Positions 22,380 through 29,443 of a DNA stretch of 44,719 nucleotides are shown here, one piece after another. Made by a program: the position numbers and the translations under genes. How positions within the stretch are numbered: position 1 is the first letter of the stretch; every line of letters begins with the position of its first letter. The stretch comes from a virus, in the IMG/VR virus record IMGVR_UViG_3300020215_000078, positions 1-44,719 of that record; one strand, 5' to 3'. The notes under the pieces were generated by a model that did no database searches, was not told the origin of the DNA, and saw only the letters and a list, made by a program, of their open reading frames with translations.

Positions 22380-24494
22380 GTGACCGCCACCACCGACCCG
22401 GCCGTGCAGGAAGGCACATGGCCGGAACACTCATCGTCGCTGTGGGCCAAGGACCAGGCCCGCCGCCAGATCGCCCCCAGGCTCATCGCCCAGAAAGTCG
22501 AGGTCGTCAAGCGCTTCGGCGCGAAACTGGCCTGGACGCGCGCCGGGGATATCCGCCCCGGTCCGGTGATGGAAGAACTCACCCGCATGGGCGAGAAGGA
22601 CGGCTGCACGCCCAAGACGATCAACAACACCCTCTCGGCCCTGAACACCTGGGGCAAGTGGCTGGCCGAGCGGGAGGAAGTCACCCGCAACCCTTTCGAG
22701 GCCATCCGCCCGTCCCGCACCTTCGGGGCCGATTCCTACCGCGCCCTGTCGATGGCGGAGATCGAGGCGCTGCTCGCCGTGGCCGACGCGGACGAAGCCT
22801 CCCCCACCCCTCGCTTCACCGTGAAACGAGCCCTGATCTACCGCGTCGCGTACGGCACCGGCCTGCGCCGCGGCGAGATCATGCAGCTTCGGATCGAGGA
22901 CGTGGAGCTGGGCTCGACGCCGCCTCGCATCCGCGTGCGGGCCAAGGTCGCCAAGACCAAGCGGGCGCAGCACGCGATGATCCCGCCGTGGCTGATCGAG
23001 CCGCTGCGGGCCTGGATGCGCGGGCGGGAGATGCGCGACCTGCTGTTCGAGAAGTTCCCCCACCCCCGCGTGTTCGACGGGGACTTCGCGGACGCCGGCA
23101 TCGGCAGCATCGGCGGCCAGCGTGCCACCTTCCACAGCCTGCGCAAGTCGTTCGTGACCATGCTCGCCCTCTCGGGCGCCGAGCAGATCGAGGTCCAGAA
23201 ACTCGCCCGCCACTCCGACCCCCGGCTCACCTCGACGGTCTACACCGACCAGCGGTTACTCCCGCTGGGGCGGGCGGTTATGGCGCTCCCGGAGCCGGGT
23301 GCAAGTGAGAATCCGTTAGCAGGACAAAAAAACCGCCAGATTATTCTTGACGGAGTGACAGGAACACCCGATACTCCGGGCGTGCAGACCGATACCCTTC
23401 GCCATCACGGCGTTTCAGCCCCGGCTCGGCCGGTCGCGCGGTCTGCACAACCATCGCCTGTCGAGTCCGGGTTCAACCGCCGTGGGCCTGTGGCCGCCTC
23501 AGCGGCCGTTTCTTCGCATCAATGGGCGCAACAGGACTTGAACCTGCATCCACAGGGGTGGAAACAGGACGGCCCGGGTGCCCTCACTGGAGCCTCCTGT
23601 GGAACGACGCCCCATGCCCTGGTGGGCGATGGTCTCACTGCCGATCATGGTCCCGCTGACGCTGGCGGTGGCCTGCGTCATGGTGATCGTGGCGGTGGCG
23701 GTGGGGTTCCCGCTCGCCGTGTTCAGGACGGTAGTGGAGATGGTGTGCGGCCTCTGGCGGTGGGAGCCCCCACGCTGGGTCGAGCGATTGCCGCCGCTCT
23801 GGTGAACCCCCCTGGGCAGGGCGGTGCTGCAAATCCTGACGGTCTGAATACCCAGTCCGCCCCCGATTCTGGGCTCTCGGCGGGTGGGCTCATTTGTGGC
23901 CCGGACGGCTCTTGCTCTGCCCAGACCGGGGCGGGGAGATGGCCGGGCAGAGCCGGTGATGAACCGGCCCGCGGCGTGGGAAGCGCCGCATCCTTTGTCA
24001 CTCACAACGCCGGTCGGCCGGGTGATGCCATCCCGGGTGTGGCTCCATGCCGCACCGCCCCGGGCACGGGGGACGACCGGCACCTGCATTCCCCCACCCA
24101 CACCCCCCCCAGCGGCGGGGCGTGCGGTGCGACCCGGGCCGCTGGGGAGACACGGGATGCCCAAGATCAAGTGGACGAGCCTGGGTTGGGAGCTGGCGTT
24201 CGTCCTGTGGCTCGTCACGATCCTTCTGGATCGGCACATGGATCGGGAGCCGCCCATGTCATCTCTGGCCCTGATGCTTGCGGCGGCGATCCAGACCGTT
24301 CGGCACGACCGGAAGGACTAGCCCCCTCCCCCGCCCGTCTCGCCGCGCTCGCGGAGTGGACCAAGGCCCTGATCGCGGCCGGGCTGCTGGGGGCGTTGCT
24401 GCTCACCCTGGCCACGTCCCGCGCCGCACCACCAGAACGACTCGCCACCGGCCCACGCCGCGTCATCGCGGGCGCGTGCACGGCCCTGCCCTAG
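22380..24494 (+). CDS. int: Tyrosine recombinase / phage integrase (frame open past attP)
   Basis: Site-specific recombinase for integration and excision. From GTG 22380: SAM-like core-binding domain about 20-110 (RLIAQKVEVVKRFGAKLAW, TINNTLSALNTWGKWL); catalytic domain from about 125. Catalytic residues visible: Arg in GTGLRRGE (about 163), Lys in AKTKRAQ, H-x-x-R in HSLRKS (about 252-255), His in ARHSDP and Tyr in STVYTD (about 288). Recognisable sequence ends near 23290, but no in-frame stop occurs until 24494; the frame continues through the tRNA-like attP (QQDLNLHP is its translation) and over two small genes in another frame. Start could also be GTG 22170. Confidence 0.85.
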   Translation: MTATTDPAVQEGTWPEHSSSLWAKDQARRQIAPRLIAQKVEVVKRFGAKLAWTRAGDIRPGPVMEELTRMGEKDGCTPKTINNTLSALNTWGKWLAEREEVTRNPFEAIRPSRTFGADSYRALSMAEIEALLAVADADEASPTPRFTVKRALIYRVAYGTGLRRGEIMQLRIEDVELGSTPPRIRVRAKVAKTKRAQHAMIPPWLIEPLRAWMRGREMRDLLFEKFPHPRVFDGDFADAGIGSIGGQRATFHSLRKSFVTMLALSGAEQIEVQKLARHSDPRLTSTVYTDQRLLPLGRAVMALPEPGASENPLAGQKNRQIILDGVTGTPDTPGVQTDTLRHHGVSAPARPVARSAQPSPVESGFNRRGPVAASAAVSSHQWAQQDLNLHPQGWKQDGPGALTGASCGTTPHALVGDGLTADHGPADAGGGLRHGDRGGGGGVPARRVQDGSGDGVRPLAVGAPTLGRAIAAALVNPPGQGGAANPDGLNTQSAPDSGLSAGGLICGPDGSCSAQTGAGRWPGRAGDEPARGVGSAASFVTHNAGRPGDAIPGVAPCRTAPGTGDDRHLHSPTHTPPSGGACGATRAAGETRDAQDQVDEPGLGAGVRPVARHDPSGSAHGSGAAHVISGPDACGGDPDRSARPEGLAPSPARLAALAEWTKALIAAGLLGALLLTLATSRAAPPERLATGPRRVIAGACTALP
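23347..23375 (+). promoter_or_regulatory. Promoter TTGACG-N17-GATACT for the early operon
   Basis: TTGACG (23347-23352), 17-base spacer, GATACT (23370-23375), located at the end of the recognisable integrase and before attP. It would transcribe attP and the early genes rightward. The spacing is exact for sigma70-type recognition. Confidence 0.62.
23523..23570 (-). other. attP: Probable attP core: 3' end of a class II tRNA
   Basis: On the minus strand the order is variable arm TCCAC-CCCT-GTGGA, T-stem GCAGG, T-loop TTCAAGT, T-stem CCTGT, seven-base acceptor strand TGCGCCC and discriminator A. Geometry is exactly that of a tRNA 3' half; a long variable arm with A73 suggests tRNA-Leu or tRNA-Tyr (inference). 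No matching 5' half is present. Phage attP sites next to integrase genes often restore the 3' end of the host tRNA used as attB. Confidence 0.85.
23614..23805 (+). CDS. Small two-span membrane protein
   Basis: 63 residues from ATG 23614 (GTG 23578 would add 12). Hydrophobic from about 3 to 40 (WAMVSLPIMVPLTLAVACVMVIVAVAVGF region), then Trp/Arg-rich end. It is the first gene after attP and lies in a different frame from the long integrase frame. Function unknown; membrane localisation is predicted from sequence. Confidence 0.55.
   Translation: MPWWAMVSLPIMVPLTLAVACVMVIVAVAVGFPLAVFRTVVEMVCGLWRWEPPRWVERLPPLW
23806..24156. other. About 350-bp stretch without a convincing gene
   Basis: Contains a 9-bp inverted repeat GCTCTGCCC/GGGCAGAGC (about 23911-23954) with a 26-base interval. 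Otherwise Pro/Gly-type reading frames without coding character. It may hold arm sites for the integrase, an origin or a leader; nothing decisive is seen. Confidence 0.35.
24157..24321 (+). CDS. Small membrane protein
   Basis: 54 residues, GGGGAGA eight bases before ATG 24157. Two hydrophobic segments (LAFVLWLVTILLD and SSLALMLAAAIQTV) separated by a charged turn. After it, the long frame ending at 24494 encodes another hydrophobic segment (EWTKALIAAGLLGALLLTLA) with no clear start, so a second small membrane protein may be encoded at about 24322-24494. Confidence 0.6.
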   Translation: MPKIKWTSLGWELAFVLWLVTILLDRHMDREPPMSSLALMLAAAIQTVRHDRKD

Positions 24495-24503
24495 GAGACA
24501 CGC

Positions 24504-24896
24504 ATGGAGACGAAGCACACGCCGGGACCGTGGGTTGTGAGCACAGGAACGGTGCAGTTGCATGTCTATGGCACGGCCCACATCTGCTCCGTAGGCACAG
24601 GTGAATATGACCGAAACAAGCCGATCGGCACGCCGACGGAGCACGCCAACGCCCGCCTGATCGCCGCCGCGCCGGAACTGCTCCACTACGCCAAGGCCGC
24701 CGACGCCTGGGAGATACTCAACAAGAAACCCGACGGGGTGAGCGCGCGGGAACTCGATGAGTTTGCCCGCGCCTGGGATGTGCCGCTCAATCAACGCATT
24801 GGCCCGTGGCTCCGAGAAGTGCGGCGCGCCGCCATCGCCAAGGCCACCGGCCACGCCCTCTCCATCCCCGCCGCGTCCGCGGGAGGTGCGGCATGA
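24504..24896 (+). CDS. Conserved phage hypothetical protein (TPGPW type)
   Basis: 130 residues, AGGAGA six bases before the ATG. The N-terminal TPGPWVV...ICSV and ANARLIAAAPELLHY motif is shared by many small phage proteins of unknown function. The C-terminal half is helical. It begins the tightly coupled early operon; the next gene overlaps by 4 bases. Confidence 0.72.
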   Translation: METKHTPGPWVVSTGTVQLHVYGTAHICSVGTGEYDRNKPIGTPTEHANARLIAAAPELLHYAKAADAWEILNKKPDGVSARELDEFARAWDVPLNQRIGPWLREVRRAAIAKATGHALSIPAASAGGAA

Positions 24897-25273
24897 GCAC
24901 AGCAACCGACCGAGCCGAAGCCATCGCCCGCGACGCTCTGGCCGATCAGGCCATCGAAGCGTGCCGCCTGTTCCGCGACCTGCGCCCGGTGCTGTTCCGG
25001 CTCCACCGCGCCGACGTACGGGCGGACCTGATGGCCGCGATGGCCAAGGCGTGCACCGTCGCGGAATCGGCCGACGCGCTCCTGCCGATGCGGGAGGGAC
25101 TGGCCGAGATCGCGGGCGGCGATGCCCGGGACAACCGGGAGCACGACAAAGCGACGCGGGCGCTGATGGCCGCGGTGGCGGCGGCCCCCGCCGTCTCGCT
25201 CGGCCAGGGGGAGTATCGACGCGACTGGCCGGCGGACGGCACGGGGATGTTCCCGGGTGGGGGTGGGCGGTGA
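24893..25273 (+). CDS. Unknown early protein
   Basis: 126 residues, ATGA overlap. Ala-rich, helical protein (AIARDALADQAIEACRLFRDL, DLMAAMAKACTVAESADALL). Not recognised. Confidence 0.6.
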   Translation: MSTATDRAEAIARDALADQAIEACRLFRDLRPVLFRLHRADVRADLMAAMAKACTVAESADALLPMREGLAEIAGGDARDNREHDKATRALMAAVAAAPAVSLGQGEYRRDWPADGTGMFPGGGGR

Positions 25274-25524
25274 AACTCAACATCGACCTACCCGACGACT
25301 GGGCGCACGCCATCGCCCGCTACGACCTGATCTTCGATCGGTTCATGAAGAACCGGCAGCACAAAGAGGCTGCGGCCTTCAAGCAGTCGGTGATGCAGCA
25401 GATGCTGACGGCCTTGCAATCGCCGGTGCGCAAGGCCCTGCACGAGCAATCCGCCGGGGCGGTCCCGGCGGGGCAGGATGCGACGGGGGCCACGGACGGC
25501 CAGGTACAGGAGGAGGCGCGATGA
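25270..25524 (+). CDS. Unknown early protein
   Basis: 84 residues from GTG 25270 (GTGA overlap). Starts KLNIDLPDDWAHAIARYDL; helical centre with Gln-rich segment. Function unknown. Confidence 0.58.
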   Translation: MKLNIDLPDDWAHAIARYDLIFDRFMKNRQHKEAAAFKQSVMQQMLTALQSPVRKALHEQSAGAVPAGQDATGATDGQVQEEAR

Positions 25525-25829
25525 AGAAGAAGCAGGATAAGACACCCGACAAGGTGCTGGTTGATGTTGCGACACTCAAGTGGATGCAGGATCAATGGCA
25601 TGAGCTAGCCAAGTTTCTGCGAGAGATCGCAGAACGCGATATGGACGGCGACCTTCCCACACTTGATGGCAAGACGCTGTACCGCATGGGCAGCTTGACC
25701 CGCGCGTACGAGGTGTGTTCGCGGTACGCCATGAGCCGGATCGATGTGCACCACGTGAAGGCCACAGACCTCACCCCGAAGGCGATGGAGGCGATGGAGG
25801 CGAAGGCGGGGCAGAGGGTGACGCCATGA
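25521..25829 (+). CDS. Unknown early protein
   Basis: 102 residues, ATGA overlap. Lys-rich start, then amphipathic helices (VLVDVATLKWMQDQWHELAKF). Composition is less GC-rich than its neighbours. Function unknown. Confidence 0.6.
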   Translation: MKKKQDKTPDKVLVDVATLKWMQDQWHELAKFLREIAERDMDGDLPTLDGKTLYRMGSLTRAYEVCSRYAMSRIDVHHVKATDLTPKAMEAMEAKAGQRVTP

Positions 25830-26044
25830 CCCACCACCCCCACCACGCGAACAGCCGTGACCCCGAGCCCGACGCGGACGGGGCGAGACGGCGGGAGGAG
25901 GGCGCGGCGGCGATGGGGCACCCAGACAGGGAGCCGACGCTGCCGGTCAGGGTTGGGAAGTACGTGGTGGACGTGCCCCTGTCCAGCCTGATCGACCAGA
26001 TGCGGGACGAGTTCGAGGACAACGACGGCAACGGAGAGGAGTGA
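25826..26044 (+). CDS. Small unknown early protein
   Basis: 72 residues, ATGA overlap. His/Asp-rich disordered start and a short folded end (LPVRVGKYVVDVPLSSLIDQM). It ends three bases before the ERF gene, possibly a co-regulated small partner. Confidence 0.55.
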   Translation: MTHHPHHANSRDPEPDADGARRREEGAAAMGHPDREPTLPVRVGKYVVDVPLSSLIDQMRDEFEDNDGNGEE

Positions 26045-26047
26045 GCC

Positions 26048-26896
26048 ATGAACCAGAGCGAGAGCATCGCCAAGCTGGCACCGGCGCTGGTCGCGGCCGT
26101 GGCCGAGATGGGGCCGGTGTCCAAGTCCGGCAACAACACGTTCGACCGCTACACCTACGCGAAGCTGGAGGACTATGTGAAGGCCGTGGCCCCCGTGCTG
26201 GCGAAGCACGACCTGTGCCTCATGTCGGGCGTGCCGGAAGTGTTCTGCCTGGAGAGCCGCACGACGAGGAACGGCGGGACGGAGAACGCCTGCCGCGCCC
26301 GGCTCACGATGCGGCTGCTGCACAAGTCCGGCGAGTGGATCGAGGCCGAGTCCTTCGGTGAGGGGCAGGACCGGGCGGACAAGGCCACGTACAAGGCGAT
26401 CACGGGAGCCCGCAAGTACGGGATCGCGTCCCTGCTGGGGCTCGCCACGTCGGACGACCCGGAATCGGACGAGCAGGTGGGCCAGTCCAAGGGCGCGGCC
26501 AGGGGCACCCCCACGAAGTCATCCGCCCGTACGCCGCGCAACGTGCCGGAGGTCATCGGCCGCGACGCGCCCGTGCCGCCCCCAGAGGTCGCCGAGACGG
26601 GCCGGGACTGGCGGGCGGGCCTTACGGCAGCGGAGGTCATCGAACGCGACAGTATCGCCGACTCCATCTGGAACATCTGGAAGGACGCCGGGGGCGGCAC
26701 GGCGCTCAAGTCGCTGGACGACGTGCACCGCGCCATCCGGCACCGCATCCACAAGCGGATCGGTACCGCCGAGATCACGACGGACCACTACCGCCAGGAG
26801 CGTGTCGCGGCGAAGGCCGCCCTTGAGAAGCACAAGAGCGAGCTGGAGAAGAAGGCTCGCGCGTCCCACGTCCCGGCCACCGCCGGGGCCACCTGA
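26048..26896 (+). CDS. erf: ERF-family single-strand annealing protein
   Basis: 282 residues, GAGGAG before ATG 26048. The ERF core is clear: NNTFDRYTYAKLEDYVKAV, LAKHDLCLMSGVPEV, RLLHKSGEWIEAES, then DRADKATYKAITGARKYGIASLLGLATSDDPE split over about 115-140. ERF proteins anneal complementary single strands during phage recombination, including genome circularisation. The C-terminal half is variable with a coiled coil at the end (AAKAALEKHKSELEKKA). Pairs functionally with RusA downstream. Confidence 0.9.
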   Translation: MNQSESIAKLAPALVAAVAEMGPVSKSGNNTFDRYTYAKLEDYVKAVAPVLAKHDLCLMSGVPEVFCLESRTTRNGGTENACRARLTMRLLHKSGEWIEAESFGEGQDRADKATYKAITGARKYGIASLLGLATSDDPESDEQVGQSKGAARGTPTKSSARTPRNVPEVIGRDAPVPPPEVAETGRDWRAGLTAAEVIERDSIADSIWNIWKDAGGGTALKSLDDVHRAIRHRIHKRIGTAEITTDHYRQERVAAKAALEKHKSELEKKARASHVPATAGAT

Positions 26897-27014
26897 TCCA
26901 CCCGACCCCGCGCGTGGGCGCGCGCCTGCGGCGGGGATTCTTCGTCTCTCCTCCTCTGCTCCCGTCGTGCCGCAAGGCTCGGCGGGAGATTCAAAGAGCC
27001 TCCTCCTCCTCTAA

Positions 27015-27044
27015 GCCCGGCGTCGGTTCGTTCCGTCGCCGGGC
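27015..27044 (+). terminator. Hairpin in the gap after erf (weak terminator candidate)
   Basis: 8-bp stem GCCCGGCG/CGCCGGGC with a 14-base loop. Only CTTC follows, so termination is uncertain. The 204-bp gap around it (26897-27100) holds no gene; the hairpin could process or attenuate early transcripts. Confidence 0.35.
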
Positions 27045-27100
27045 CTTCAAACGGCCATAGGGCCAATCTGAATGAAGTTTCACCGGCACGGACGCACCCC

Positions 27101-27484
27101 ATGAGCATCGCCCCCCGCCCAAGTTTTGGCCCCCTGTTCAGCACGCCCGACGCCCAGCGCGCCCGCGACACCGCGATCCAGCGTGTCGCCGTCGCCGCCG
27201 ACCCCGGGTGGATGGAGAAGGCGACGGAGGCCGGGCGGCACGTCTGCCGGCAGATGGCGCACTTCACGACCGACGACATCGTGGCCGTGCTCGCCGCGGC
27301 CGAGGTGGCCCCGCCGCGCGAGGCGCGGGCGCTGGGGGCGGTGATGGTGCGGCTGCGTGAGGCCGGGCTGTGTACGCCGACCAACACCTACCGCGAGTCG
27401 AGGCAGGTGCAGAACCACAGGCGCCCGATGCGGGTGTGGCGATCACTGGTGGTGGGCGCCCAGGAGGCAAACGGTGGCAAGTAA
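27101..27484 (+). CDS. Conserved phage hypothetical protein
   Basis: 127 residues. The C-terminal half (PREARALGAVMVRLREAGLC, PTNTYRESRQVQNHRRPMRVW) is typical of a small phage family with a winged-helix-like region ending in H-x-RP-x-x-VW. No strong ribosome site before ATG 27101. The end overlaps the Rmf-like gene. Confidence 0.65.
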   Translation: MSIAPRPSFGPLFSTPDAQRARDTAIQRVAVAADPGWMEKATEAGRHVCRQMAHFTTDDIVAVLAAAEVAPPREARALGAVMVRLREAGLCTPTNTYRESRQVQNHRRPMRVWRSLVVGAQEANGGK

Positions 27485-27743
27485 GAAGCACGTCCGTGAT
27501 TGGTCGGGCACCACGCAGTACGCGCGGGGCTGCAAGGCGTGGCGCGACGGGGCGCCCCTCATCGCCAATCCGTACGAGAAGAACACCCCGGGGCACAAGT
27601 TCTGGGCGGACGGGTGGCTGGACGCCCTGTGGTTCCGGCTGCGGAACCCGTCCGACCCGTTCGAGGCCAACGCCAAGCGGCGCAACCGGCCCAGCCCCAT
27701 CATCGCGTGGCGGGATGTCTGCATCCTGGGAGAAGTCGCGTGA
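27474..27743 (+). CDS. Rmf/CrpP-like small protein
   Basis: 89 residues from GTG 27474. The centre reads GCKAWRDGAPLIANPY, then FWADGWLDA, the G-x3-W-x2-G-x(6)-NPY-x(n)-W-x2-GW pattern of the ribosome modulation factor/CrpP fold. Rmf dimerises 70S ribosomes; CrpP-like phage proteins have unclear roles. A C-terminal extension of about 45 residues is added. Its start overlaps the previous gene by 11 bases. Confidence 0.68.
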   Translation: MASKKHVRDWSGTTQYARGCKAWRDGAPLIANPYEKNTPGHKFWADGWLDALWFRLRNPSDPFEANAKRRNRPSPIIAWRDVCILGEVA

Positions 27744-27779
27744 CGCCCGCCCAGATCACCCTGGTTCTGGAGAAGATCG

Positions 27780-28130
27780 ATGGACTCGACGAAGCCGCCA
27801 TCGCTGCCGCCGTTGACCCAAGCGCGGCGCTTGCAGGCGATCTTGTTGTGCCGCATTCTCGGTTTGCCAGTCGTAGCGGTGGACTTGCCCTATACGCGGG
27901 GTGCGATGGAGGAGCGGGCGCTGCTGGCGTACGCCCTGCACAGCAAGCTCCGCCTCTCAAACCGGCAGATCGCCCTGGCGCTCGGGGCCAAGAACAAGGA
28001 GGCGGTCCGCTACCTGCTCGACAAGGTAAAGCTGTGGCAGGCCGGCGACTGGGTGAACTCGCCCCGCTCCAAGAGCAGTTCCTCCTCGCCGTCGTCGCGT
28101 ACGAGCAGGGCGATTTCGACCGCTGCCTGA
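27780..28130 (+). CDS. DnaA domain IV-like helix-turn-helix protein (frame anomaly)
   Basis: 116 residues from ATG 27780, GGAG seven bases upstream. Residues about 13-90 (QARRLQAILLCRILGLPVVAV, LRLSNRQIALALGAKNKEAV) follow the DnaA C-terminal DNA-binding fold. The last ~23 residues are Ser-rich and appear to be the wrong frame of the next gene. A second frame that starts at GTG 27740 and ends at 28267 joins both neighbours with 4-base overlaps but is unconvincing in its middle. Two compensating indels or true overlapping genes could explain this. Confidence 0.55.
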   Translation: MDSTKPPSLPPLTQARRLQAILLCRILGLPVVAVDLPYTRGAMEERALLAYALHSKLRLSNRQIALALGAKNKEAVRYLLDKVKLWQAGDWVNSPRSKSSSSSPSSRTSRAISTAA

Positions 28131-28267
28131 TCCACCAGGACGCGGTGTGGGAACTGCTCAACGCGCACGAGTCCACGGACGACCCGGATTGGAAGCGGCC
28201 GGCGATGCTGGGCAAGCCCCGGCGCGAGGTGCTGGCGGTGCTGCCAGTGGATAAGGGGGCCGCGTGA
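28034..28267 (+). CDS. Small unknown protein or frameshifted continuation of the DnaA-like gene
   Basis: 77 residues from GTG 28034 with AAGG seven bases upstream. Protein-like sequence (LAPLQEQFLLAVVAYEQGDFD, DAVWELLNAHES). It overlaps the preceding gene by 97 bases in the -1 frame. It may be the natural C-terminus of the DnaA-like protein. Stop overlaps the next GTG. Confidence 0.5.
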   Translation: MAGRRLGELAPLQEQFLLAVVAYEQGDFDRCLIHQDAVWELLNAHESTDDPDWKRPAMLGKPRREVLAVLPVDKGAA

Positions 28268-28479
28268 TGCTGACCGTCCGCCCGGCCACTCGCTCATTCC
28301 CCTGCTGGTGCCCGCTGCTCAAGCGGCGGGTGGTCGAGGGCGACCCCATCCCCGGTTGGTGGGAGGCCCAGTACGGCGACAAGACCATCTGCTCGGTGCG
28401 GGAGCAGAGCCCCGATGACGGCGCCCCGTTCGAGGCGGCGGTGATGGCGGTGCAGGCGGCACAAGGAGCGTTCCAGTGA
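28264..28479 (+). CDS. Small unknown protein
   Basis: 71 residues (GTG 28264 or ATG 28267). Contains CWCPLLKRRVVEG and GWWEAQYGDKTICSV; the Cys/Trp pattern suggests a compact fold. Ends with a 4-base overlap into a microORF. Function unknown. Confidence 0.55.
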   Translation: MMLTVRPATRSFPCWCPLLKRRVVEGDPIPGWWEAQYGDKTICSVREQSPDDGAPFEAAVMAVQAAQGAFQ

Positions 28480-28526
28480 AGCGGCGGCAGGCGCGGAAGG
28501 AATGGATGCGGAGGGAGGCGGCGTGA
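28476..28526 (+). CDS. 16-residue basic microprotein
   Basis: GTG 28476 overlaps the previous stop and its own stop overlaps the next GTG, both as GTGA. Sequence is basic (KRRQARKEWMRREAA after the start). The perfect double coupling suggests it is translated, perhaps mainly to pass ribosomes along the operon. Confidence 0.4.
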   Translation: MKRRQARKEWMRREAA

Positions 28527-28777
28527 AACTCTCGAACAAAATGGCCGAGACGCTGACGGAACTGGCGAAGCCTGGGGCGAAGGCCCACTACATGCCCTAC
28601 ATGGGCTCGTTCAACGAGCACCCGTACTGGTTCCTGTCGGGCAACATGCGACGGTGCTCATCGCAGATTGTTGGGCTGCTCAAGCGCGGGCTCGTTCGCA
28701 GGGTCCGCGACGGCATCCACGTTCACGCCGTCATCAGTGACGAAGGCCGCAAACTGGTCGGGGAGTCCCTGCCATGA
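28523..28777 (+). CDS. Winged-helix-like small protein
   Basis: 84 residues from GTG 28523. Layout of helix, Tyr-rich loop, recognition-like helix (RRCSSQIVGLLKRGLVRRV) and a wing strand (HVHAVISDEGRKLV) fits a MarR-like winged helix. DNA binding is inferred. Overlaps RusA by 4 bases. Confidence 0.6.
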   Translation: MKLSNKMAETLTELAKPGAKAHYMPYMGSFNEHPYWFLSGNMRRCSSQIVGLLKRGLVRRVRDGIHVHAVISDEGRKLVGESLP

Positions 28778-29223
28778 CCCCCGAATCCGCCGTCGTCGCC
28801 GCGTGCCGGAGCGTGACCGTGACGCTGCCGCTGCCGCCGCGGGAACTGTCGCCCAACCACACCGTGGGGAGCCGGGGCGGCCGATTCCGAAAGGCTGGCA
28901 AGACGAAGCAGTACCGGGTCGTTGCCGCGTGGGCCGCTGTGGATGCGATGGTCGAACACAACTTCGACCACAAGCGAGAGGACGGCCCGTGCCTCTGGCC
29001 TACCGCGACCGTCCAGGCCACGTTCTACTTCAAAGATAAGCGCCGCCGGGACCGCGACAACCTTCTGGCCTCCATGAAGGCCGCGTTTGATGGGCTCGCG
29101 GACGCCGGGCTTGTTACGAATGACGCGGGGTTCACCTACCTGCCCGTGCGGGTGGAGGTGGACAAGGCGAACCCCCGCGTTGAACTGGTCATCACGAAGA
29201 CCGACACCACCGCCGGACCCTAA
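28774..29223 (+). CDS. rusA: RusA-like Holliday junction resolvase
   Basis: 149 residues. RusA fold features: LPPRELSPNHTV near the start, YFKDKRRRDRDNLLASMKAA with the Asp cluster (about 90-97) and DGLADAGLVTNDAGFTYL with the second Asp site (about 105-115). RusA enzymes are dimeric, metal-dependent nucleases that resolve four-way junctions made during recombination and replication. Works with the ERF annealing protein in the same operon. Confidence 0.88.
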   Translation: MTPESAVVAACRSVTVTLPLPPRELSPNHTVGSRGGRFRKAGKTKQYRVVAAWAAVDAMVEHNFDHKREDGPCLWPTATVQATFYFKDKRRRDRDNLLASMKAAFDGLADAGLVTNDAGFTYLPVRVEVDKANPRVELVITKTDTTAGP

Positions 29224-29443
29224 CGGGAGTAACAGGGTGAATATCGCGCCAAGATGGCGTCAAATGCGGGTCTGTGGTCAGCACGGGTTCTGAGGATTTG
29301 GTATCTTGTAGGCACTGGTTCGCATATGGCAGTCCGCCCATCCCCATCCCTGACACCCCCTCCCCCCGCTGTGCCGATGCGGCCCTGCCGTCATGCGGAC
29401 CAGTCACAGCCGGGGGAGGGTGTGTCCTTTTTGGGGATCACCA
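29224..29443. other. 220-bp gap before the PD-(D/E)XK nuclease gene
   Basis: No gene seen. TTGTAGGCA, also found at 20671 before the structured RNA, occurs near 29309, but no clear -35/-10 pair is present. The gap and the different base composition that follows suggest the next gene entered as a separate unit. Confidence 0.35.

Noticed and set aside
23523-23570. A complete tRNA gene
   Set aside because: Only variable arm, T-arm and acceptor 3' strand are present; no D-arm, anticodon arm or 5' acceptor is found, so it is an attachment site.
27443-27856. Minus-strand open frame opposite the Rmf-like gene
   Set aside because: No domain pattern and it is antisense to two better supported genes.
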